A stretch of 64,000 bases of DNA from a virus. The position numbers and the translations under genes are program-made. Shown one piece after another: positions 57,881 to 64,000 of this stretch. The stretch lies in IMG/VR virus record IMGVR_UViG_3300032246_001180, positions 104,243 through 168,242 of that record, one strand, 5' to 3'. Positions within the stretch are counted from its first letter, which is position 1. The number at the start of each line of letters is the position of its first letter. The notes below the pieces were generated by a model. The model worked only from the letters and a program-made list of their open reading frames with translations. It ran no database searches and was not told the DNA's origin.

Positions 57881-58216
57881 ATGGCTGCAGGATATCAAGA
57901 TATTTACTTAGAACAAGGTGTAACATATGTCAATCAAATTACTTTGGATGATGTTACTGGTTCACCTTACAATTTAACGGGATTTTCTGTACACAGTCAA
58001 GCAAGAAAATCATACTTCTCAACAAATCCAACAATCACATTTGTTGCCACAATTTATGATGCAAATAATGGTATAATTCAATTGTCTGCCAATTCAGCTG
58101 TAACCGCAAATGTTGCAGCTGGAAAATTAGTTTATGATGTTGTTATTTCAACTGCAAATACAACAACCCGTGTACTTGAAGGCCAAATATTTGTATCTCC
58201 AGCCGTAACTAGATAA
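57881..58216 (+). CDS. small conserved structural protein
   Basis: A 111-residue protein with DIYLEQGVTYVNQITLDDVT, GSPYNLTGFSVHSQARKSYF near residues 6-45. It is a beta-sandwich-like sequence seen in T4-like phage tail regions. It lies between fibre genes; it is likely a fibre joint or decoration. Function inferred from place only. Confidence 0.72.
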   Translation: MAAGYQDIYLEQGVTYVNQITLDDVTGSPYNLTGFSVHSQARKSYFSTNPTITFVATIYDANNGIIQLSANSAVTANVAAGKLVYDVVISTANTTTRVLEGQIFVSPAVTR

Positions 58217-58224
58217 GGCTAAAG

Positions 58225-58491
58225 ATGCCAAATGTCAGAGTCAACCCAATACAAAGTGTAAATGTAAGGGTAAATCAACGAAATCAAGTTACTGTTGCTT
58301 CGTCTTCTACTTTTGTGGCTGCTACGGACGCACAAGCACAAATTGATTTTGCTTTACAACAAGCAAATACTGCGGTTGCAACTGCGGGACAGGCTTATAT
58401 TGTTGCAAATTCTGCCTATGCTTTGGCCAATACTGCAAATACCAGTGTTGCCGAGTTAGGAACTTTAATTGACGGCGGCACTTTTTCATAA
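58225..58491 (+). CDS. small structural protein ending DGGTFS
   Basis: An 88-residue protein with an N-terminal strand region (MPNVRVNPIQSVNVRVNQRN) and an Ala/Asn/Thr coiled region (FALQQANTAVATAGQAY). It ends LIDGGTFS. A closely similar DGGSF ending closes the next two proteins. It may be a short fibre segment or trimerisation unit. Confidence 0.65.
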   Translation: MPNVRVNPIQSVNVRVNQRNQVTVASSSTFVAATDAQAQIDFALQQANTAVATAGQAYIVANSAYALANTANTSVAELGTLIDGGTFS

Positions 58492-58494
58492 ATA
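58487..58494 (+). promoter_or_regulatory. late-promoter-like CATAAATA
   Basis: CATAAATACTACA, 30 bases before the ATG at 58525. It shares TAAATACT with 33863, 60395 and 63865. It overlaps the stop of the upstream gene. Confidence 0.45.
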
Positions 58495-58524
58495 CTACAA
58501 TAACAATAACAATAGGACTTTAAA

Positions 58525-60399
58525 ATGGCCATTTCTAACACAAGCATCCTGATTAAACGTTCGGCTGTAGGCGGAACAGGGCGCCCAAGTTCATTACTTG
58601 CTGGTGAATTAGCTTATTCTTATGCATCAAACACAATTTTTATTGGTTCTCCAACAGGTAACGGTGTCGTTAACGTTGGTGGTCAATTCTATACTGCACA
58701 GGTTGATGCTGCAACTAGTTCAAATACTGCAAGTACATTAGTAAAACGTGATGTTAATGGTATGTTTGCTGGTCGTTTGACTGGTATTGCAGATAAAGCA
58801 GACATTTTAACTAACGCCAGAAACTTTAGTATCTCTGGTACAGACATTACCGCATCAGCACAAAGCTTTGACGGTTCTGCGGCCATAACCTTAAACGCAG
58901 CTCTTAATGCTGTTCCTGGTCTTTCTGCTGGTTCTTATGGTTCAACCACAGCAATTCCTGTTGTTACTGTTGGTGCAAACGGTCGTGTTCTTGCAATTTC
59001 TACATCAGCAATTTCTACATCATTTAACATTAATGATGGCACAAACAGCAACACGATTAACGGTGGTTCAACATTCTACCATCTTGGTACGAAAGGTATC
59101 ACAACCGCTGTTACTGCAAACACAGTAACTTTTGGCACAGACAACACAGTTGTTCGTTCTAACACAACATCTGTTGGTCCACAAACCATCGGTACAGACG
59201 TACAGATTTCTGGTAACTTAACTGTTACAGGTACAACAACTTATGTAAACACATCAATCGTACAGACTAACGATTCGATGATTCAACTGGCTGCAAACAA
59301 TACTGTAGGCGATGTAATCGATATCGGTTTCGTTGGAACATATAACAACGGTTCACAAGTTGCAACCGGTCTTGTTCGTGATGCAGGTAACAAAGCATAC
59401 TACTTGTTTAAAGATGTTGCCGCAGGTTCCATCTCTGCTGCCAACACGATTGCAAATAACTTATTTACTGCCGCTAATACGGCAACTCTGTATGCTAACT
59501 TGATGGCCAACACGGCATCTATTACTGGTACAGTAACCTTAGGCACCGCACTAACAGTACCTAGCGGTGGTACAGGTCAGACTACATTTACTTCAGGTCA
59601 AATACTTGTTGGTTCTGGTGTCAATGGTCTTGCACAAGTTGCTAACGTATCGACCGCAATCGGTCAGAGTTTTGGTTCTGCATCAGTTGTTCCTGTGTTC
59701 CAAACAGATGCTTATGGCCGTGTTTCTGCCGTAACTAATACAAGTATTTCGATTGCTGCCTCTCAAGTTACTTCTGGTCAATTAGCAATTGCTCAAGGTG
59801 GTACAAACGCTGCTTCATATGCACAGAATGGTTTACTATTCTACAACGGCACATCGTTCTTAACATCTGCTAACCAAACTGCATACACCACACAAGGCGG
59901 TGCAAGTTATGTTCCATCTATTACAACAAACGCACTTGGCCAAGTTACTGCAATCGCTAATACACAGATTGCAATTGACGTTGCTAACATTACTTCGGGT
60001 ACATTAGGTTACTCTAGAGGCGGTACAGGTGTTACCTCATACACAACTAGTGCTTTACTTGTTGCTGGCGCTACAGGATTGGTATCATTAGCTAACTCAA
60101 CATATACTGTAACAGGTACACCTGCAGCAAACAACACAGTTACTTCTATGACTGTTGATGCGTATGGTCGTACAACTGCAAAAACATATGCTGCAATATC
60201 CGGACTAACTGTTGGTCAAGGCGGTACAGGATTTGCAACTGCAACTACAAAAGGTATAGTATACGGCAACGGTACAGGTGCATTACAAGTTACCAATGCG
60301 GCCGATACTGGCGACCAAACATGGAGTAACCAAATTCTTACTGTAACCAATGCGGGTATACCTGTGTGGTCTACAGCAATGGATGGAGGATCGTTCTAA
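58525..60399 (+). CDS. tail fibre protein
   Basis: A 624-residue protein. The start (NTSILIKRSAVGGTGRPSSL, AGELAYSYASNTIFIG) resembles N-terminal fibre domains of the Mtd/hyaluronidase type. The body has repeats such as FSISGTDITASAQSFDGSAA, ITLNAAL, common in fibres, and YGRVSAVTNT/GGTNAAS repeats. It ends AMDGGSF. It is probably a receptor-binding fibre shaft. The upstream gap carries a late-promoter-like motif. Confidence 0.78.
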   Translation: MAISNTSILIKRSAVGGTGRPSSLLAGELAYSYASNTIFIGSPTGNGVVNVGGQFYTAQVDAATSSNTASTLVKRDVNGMFAGRLTGIADKADILTNARNFSISGTDITASAQSFDGSAAITLNAALNAVPGLSAGSYGSTTAIPVVTVGANGRVLAISTSAISTSFNINDGTNSNTINGGSTFYHLGTKGITTAVTANTVTFGTDNTVVRSNTTSVGPQTIGTDVQISGNLTVTGTTTYVNTSIVQTNDSMIQLAANNTVGDVIDIGFVGTYNNGSQVATGLVRDAGNKAYYLFKDVAAGSISAANTIANNLFTAANTATLYANLMANTASITGTVTLGTALTVPSGGTGQTTFTSGQILVGSGVNGLAQVANVSTAIGQSFGSASVVPVFQTDAYGRVSAVTNTSISIAASQVTSGQLAIAQGGTNAASYAQNGLLFYNGTSFLTSANQTAYTTQGGASYVPSITTNALGQVTAIANTQIAIDVANITSGTLGYSRGGTGVTSYTTSALLVAGATGLVSLANSTYTVTGTPAANNTVTSMTVDAYGRTTAKTYAAISGLTVGQGGTGFATATTKGIVYGNGTGALQVTNAADTGDQTWSNQILTVTNAGIPVWSTAMDGGSF

Positions 60400-60402
60400 A
60401 TA
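60395..60402 (+). promoter_or_regulatory. late-promoter-like TCTAAATA
   Basis: TCTAAATACTTTG, 32 bases before the ATG at 60435, overlapping the upstream stop. It shares TAAATACT with the other gaps. A TATAAT also occurs about 15 bases later (AATTATTTTATAATAGGG). Confidence 0.4.
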
Positions 60403-60434
60403 CTTTGTAATTATTTTATAATAGGGAGTTTGAA

Positions 60435-61004
60435 ATGAGTGAAAATTATGTCAATCATTATGTTGAAATTTTAACTGGTACAATGACAGATGCTGTAATT
60501 AGAAATATCTCTTTACAGGCAAACGCAAAAATTAGTGATGAAATTATTGCTGAATTGAATAGGCAAATTGAAGGATTAAATTCTTCTCTTGAAGGTTATG
60601 AAAAAGGCCAAAATAGTGAGGTTGAAAATTTAAAAAGTTCAATCAACGAACATTTGGCCACCATAACCAGACTTAATAATGATATTGCTAATTTGAATAC
60701 GATGCGTGGTGAGTATGAAAACATTAAACATCAGGTTCAACACGTTGATACATTCAGAAATGAATTGGTTAAAGCCAGAGATGAACATAAAAAAGTTTGT
60801 GACCAATATGAATCTAGAATTTTAGGTTTGAATACAGAACATCAAGTTAAAATTTCAGAACTAAATGATAGAATAGAGTATTTGCAATTAACTCCCGCCA
60901 AGCGAAAGAAAATTGATGATGAGAAGGCTAAGCAGGTTGAACCTATATTAAATGGTGTTCTTCCTATTATGCAAGAACCAATCAAGGATGGCGGAAGTTT
61001 TTAA
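60435..61004 (+). CDS. coiled-coil protein ending DGGSF
   Basis: A 189-residue protein that is almost all coiled coil (ISDEIIAELNRQIEGLNSSL, ENLKSSINEHLATITRLNND, IANLNTMRGEYENIKHQ) with a short basic/Pro tail, ending IKDGGSF. It lies between two fibre genes and shares its ending with them. It could be a fibre assembly chaperone or a coiled-coil spacer. AGGGAG precedes the ATG. Confidence 0.72.
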   Translation: MSENYVNHYVEILTGTMTDAVIRNISLQANAKISDEIIAELNRQIEGLNSSLEGYEKGQNSEVENLKSSINEHLATITRLNNDIANLNTMRGEYENIKHQVQHVDTFRNELVKARDEHKKVCDQYESRILGLNTEHQVKISELNDRIEYLQLTPAKRKKIDDEKAKQVEPILNGVLPIMQEPIKDGGSF

Positions 61005-61007
61005 TAA

Positions 61008-63863
61008 ATGGCAATAGCAAATACAACAATCCAACTTAAAAAATCGGGAGCAACAGGTAACGTACCAACATCACTAAATTTAGGTGAGTTGGCGTTAAAC
61101 TATGCCGATGGAAGGTTGTATTATAAAAATTCAGTAGGCACCATAACTTACATTTCAAGTGGTGCTACTAGCAATTCTTTTGCCACCATCAATGCTAACT
61201 CATCGTTAGTAATTGCAACCTCAAATACTGATATTCTCAGTATCGCACCTGGCAATAACATTACTGTTACTGCCAACACCACATCAAAAACAATCACAGT
61301 TGGTCTTTCTAATAATATTACCATTCCTGGAACATTAACAACAGGTAGTGGGTCTGGTGGTTATATTACTGGTGCGAATATAATCTATGCAAACACATTT
61401 GTTGCAAACACAGGTGGCATAACCTCAAACGGAATTGTAACTGTTAATTATATTAATGCAACAACTACTTCTAATGCTGCAATTGAAATGTATGGTGCCA
61501 ACACAAAAGGTGGCACAGGATATTTTGATTTTATTGCAGCAAACAATAAAAGTGCTGGCACAACGAATCCAAATAAATGGTTTAGAATTGATTCGAATGG
61601 TAAATTTCAAATCATCAATTCTTTATACACAGCTGCCATTTTTGATTTAAATGATTCTGGTTACTTAACAGTACCAGGCGGTATTGCAACATCACAGTAC
61701 ATACAATTCTCGGATGGTTCAAGACAGTATGCTGCCAATTCGTCTTTATCTAATACTCAAATACTATCAGGTTTAAAAACTGTATCTAATACCTCTAACA
61801 TTACTTTTGATTGGGTCGCATCTGCAAATAATGGTCAAGGCTTTAACTTTAAAGTTGGTGATGATACTTGGATTGGTGATATTAATGTTGCCGATACAAT
61901 GTCCGTTCGTGGTCAACAAAATGCTGCAAACGGATATATCATATTTGGTAATGCAGATAGCACTTCAAAATTGGGTCGTGCTGGTTCTGGACCACTAACT
62001 TATGCTGGTGGATTTAATGCCACTTATATTCAATTTGGTGATGGCACAACACAATATACCGCTAACGCTGGTGGCGCAGGAAGTTCTGATACTATTGCTA
62101 GAAATATTGGTTCTGCAGCATATACTCAAGCAAACGCTGCATTTATTCAGGCCAATGCGGCTTTTGCTCAAGCAAATGCAACTGCTGGTGGATTAGTTAC
62201 TGCTAACACAAACATAACAACCGCTAATAATGCGGCTTGGGCTGCATATGCGGCTGGTAATACTAATGCAACTAACATTACTGCGGTAAATAATTTTGCT
62301 GCAGCTGCCTTTGCCAATGCTAATGCGGCTTTTGCAACTGCTAACTCAGCACAATCCAATACAGTTATTATTCAAGGTGTTGATACAGCACAGAATACCC
62401 GCATGACTATCATCGAAGGTGTTGATACAGCACAGAACACCAGAATGACTATTATTGATGGTGTAAATCTTGGTCAAAACACTTTCATGCAGGCCGCTTT
62501 CAACAAGGCAAACACCTCGATACAAACTACTGGTGACCAAAGCATCACCGGTAACCTAACAATCTCCAAAGATTTGTCTGTTACAGGTAACTTGATTGTT
62601 CTAGGTAACACTATTGCAATTAATACTTCATCTTTTACGGTAGTCGATTCGTTGATTACATTAGGTATTGGAAACTACACCACAGACGTATTAGATATTG
62701 GTTTTGCTGGACACTATAATGATGGTAGTAATGCTCATGCTGGCTTTATCCGTGATGCAACCACAAAAGACTGGTACATCTTTAAAGGTTATACACCAGA
62801 ACTAAATGCAAATAATAATGTTGATATCAATGACGCTTCGTTTAGAAAAGCCAACGTCAACTTTGATTATGGTAAAGGCAATCTGATTGCTACTACTGCA
62901 ACTGTAAATGGTTGGGACGTATCTTCTGTATGGTCTACACAGAATACTAATATCACCGCTGTAAACACTTATGCTGGTTCTGCTTATGCTCAAGCAAATG
63001 CAACTGCTGGTGGATTAGTTACTGCTAATATTAATATTACGACCGCTAACAATGCTGCGTGGGCAGCTTATGCTGCTGGTAATACTAATGCAACCAATAT
63101 TACAGCGGTCAATACTTATGCTGGTTCTGCATATGCGGCCGCCAACTTAGCATTAGGTATTGATGCATCACAAAATACTCTTATTACGGCCGCAAATACA
63201 ACGGCCACAACAGGTAATAATGCGGCTCAGGCGGCCTTTGCGTTAGCTAATACCCATACATCACAGATAACAATCATACAAGGTGTGGATGTTGGTCAGA
63301 ACACCAGAATGACCATCATTGAAGGTGTTGATGTAACGCAAAACGCTCGCATGACAATCATTGAGGGTGTTGATACAACACAGAATACAAACATCACAAC
63401 GGCCAATACTAGAGCATACAATTCTGTATTGAAGACCGGTGATGTAATGACAGGCGCTCTAAATATTGCTGTTACAACAGCCGCAACATCATTGACTACG
63501 GGTGCTTTGATTGTTGGTGGCGGTTTGTCTGTATTAGGCAACGCATATTCTACTGCCGTATACACCAACGGATTATACTACGCTGCGAACGGTCTTCCTA
63601 TTTCAACTGGAGGAGGTGGCGGCGGTTCTTCTTTTGGTACCGTTTCTGTTCTCGGTTCGCAAACCGCAAATATTGTAGCTTCAGCATCGAACACACTATT
63701 AACCTTTAGTGCTGGATCCGGAGTTACAATTACTCCTTATTCTTCGAATAACACCGTAAGTATTGGTATATTAGGCGGAGCTCAAGGAGTTCAACTGGAT
63801 TGGGGTCTTATAACTGATACCTTTAGTGCGGTGACCTTTGATTTTGGACCAAGCCTAGTATGA
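61008..63863 (+). CDS. large tail fibre protein
   Basis: A 951-residue protein. The start (IQLKKSGATGNVPTSLNLGE, LALNYADGRLYY) is the same type as at 58525. The body has long repeats: a 42-44-residue unit starting TAGGLVTANTNITTANNAAW occurs twice (about residues 388-430 and 664-706), with QNTRMTIIEGVDTAQNTRMT coils. It ends AVTFDFGPSLV, with no S74 domain. It is probably the long receptor-binding fibre. No adhesin tip can be identified. Confidence 0.78.
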   Translation: MAIANTTIQLKKSGATGNVPTSLNLGELALNYADGRLYYKNSVGTITYISSGATSNSFATINANSSLVIATSNTDILSIAPGNNITVTANTTSKTITVGLSNNITIPGTLTTGSGSGGYITGANIIYANTFVANTGGITSNGIVTVNYINATTTSNAAIEMYGANTKGGTGYFDFIAANNKSAGTTNPNKWFRIDSNGKFQIINSLYTAAIFDLNDSGYLTVPGGIATSQYIQFSDGSRQYAANSSLSNTQILSGLKTVSNTSNITFDWVASANNGQGFNFKVGDDTWIGDINVADTMSVRGQQNAANGYIIFGNADSTSKLGRAGSGPLTYAGGFNATYIQFGDGTTQYTANAGGAGSSDTIARNIGSAAYTQANAAFIQANAAFAQANATAGGLVTANTNITTANNAAWAAYAAGNTNATNITAVNNFAAAAFANANAAFATANSAQSNTVIIQGVDTAQNTRMTIIEGVDTAQNTRMTIIDGVNLGQNTFMQAAFNKANTSIQTTGDQSITGNLTISKDLSVTGNLIVLGNTIAINTSSFTVVDSLITLGIGNYTTDVLDIGFAGHYNDGSNAHAGFIRDATTKDWYIFKGYTPELNANNNVDINDASFRKANVNFDYGKGNLIATTATVNGWDVSSVWSTQNTNITAVNTYAGSAYAQANATAGGLVTANINITTANNAAWAAYAAGNTNATNITAVNTYAGSAYAAANLALGIDASQNTLITAANTTATTGNNAAQAAFALANTHTSQITIIQGVDVGQNTRMTIIEGVDVTQNARMTIIEGVDTTQNTNITTANTRAYNSVLKTGDVMTGALNIAVTTAATSLTTGALIVGGGLSVLGNAYSTAVYTNGLYYAANGLPISTGGGGGGSSFGTVSVLGSQTANIVASASNTLLTFSAGSGVTITPYSSNNTVSIGILGGAQGVQLDWGLITDTFSAVTFDFGPSLV

Positions 63864-63864
63864 T

Positions 63865-63872
63865 AATAAATA
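63865..63872 (+). promoter_or_regulatory. late-promoter-like AATAAATA
   Basis: AATAAATACTATAC just after the last gene. It shares TAAATACT with the others. It may serve a gene beyond the window, but the 63,864-63,932 region itself shows no open frame of note. Confidence 0.35.
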
Positions 63873-63932
63873 CTATACAATCTAATTAGAAATTTGGAAG
63901 GCAGAAGATTTAAAAACTTTCTTCGAAGAGTC

Positions 63933-63986
63933 AAACTTCAACTTCAACTTCAACTTCTTAGTACTGGAGCTTGAAGTTTCTTTTTT
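63933..63986 (+). terminator. possible Rho-independent terminator
   Basis: AAACTTCAA (63933-63941) pairs with TTGAAGTTT (63971-63979), followed by CTTTTTT. The 29-base loop holds three CTTCAA tandem repeats starting at 63936. The stem is AT-rich, so strength is doubtful. It directly precedes the adapter-like end. Confidence 0.4.
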
Positions 63987-63989
63987 CCC

Positions 63990-64000
63990 AGATCGGAAGA
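63990..64000. other. Illumina adapter-like sequence at the window end
   Basis: AGATCGGAAGA at 63990-64000 equals the first 11 bases of the common Illumina TruSeq adapter. This points to an untrimmed read end in the assembly rather than phage DNA. The real contig may end around 63,989. Confidence 0.75.

Noticed and set aside
1-64000. CRISPR arrays, insertion sequences, integrase, canonical tRNA genes
   Set aside because: Reading both strands showed no regularly spaced short repeats with unique spacers, no transposase or integrase motifs and no cloverleaf other than the tmRNA; a tRNAscan run would settle the tRNA point.

Overview
The window looks like part of the genome of a T4-like contractile-tailed phage (myovirus), AT-rich and densely packed, with most genes overlapping or abutting. 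Recognisable T4-type core proteins are gp33, gp59, gp32, gp4, a gp19-like tail tube protein, gp26, gp48/54-like, gp53, gp27/gp5-like hub, gp25, gp6, a gp7-position protein and gp8. The host is inferred to be a betaproteobacterium, probably in fresh water. This rests on two tandem Bug/TctC-type solute-binding proteins (a family hugely expanded in Betaproteobacteria) and on a circularly permuted tmRNA gene, a form known from alphaproteobacteria, some cyanobacteria and a betaproteobacterial lineage. No taxonomic search could be run. The last 11 bases match the start of an Illumina adapter, so the right end is suspect.

Positions 1-13,690 (+ strand) hold an early-type region of many small conserved phage genes of unknown role. 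Mixed in are a SWIM zinc protein, a CobS/MoxR-like AAA+ ATPase, two small lipoproteins, small membrane proteins, a metallophosphoesterase, a DEDDh exonuclease and a GalE-like epimerase. Sigma70-like promoters with a TGTATAATGG-type -10 drive short operons; four of them share an upstream GTTG-N-CAAC element. A roughly 200-nt strongly structured RNA candidate lies at 6446-6647.

Positions 13,695-27,400 (+) hold accessory and replication genes: two exported TctC/Bug proteins, 2OG-Fe(II) oxygenase-like proteins, a PD-(D/E)XK nuclease, a secreted NucA-type nuclease, the permuted tmRNA, a SleB-type cell-wall hydrolase, gp33, gp59, a deoxyribonucleotidase-like HAD protein and gp32. A polytopic transporter-like protein and an outer-membrane barrel-like protein follow. 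With the lipoproteins, these form an unusually large envelope-directed set.

Positions 27,448-33,841 (- strand) hold gp4, an unassigned protein, the tail tube protein, a gp26-like protein with a very convincing -1 programmed frameshift, and two paralogous tape-measure-like proteins, one carrying a GH19-like lysin domain. Positions 33,906-63,863 (+) hold the baseplate, spike and tail-fibre cluster. A CmcJ/AsaB-type oxygenase-like gene is inserted between the spike and gp25. Late-promoter-like TATAAATA/TAAATACT motifs occur in several gaps. No canonical tRNA gene, CRISPR array, integrase or insertion sequence was seen.
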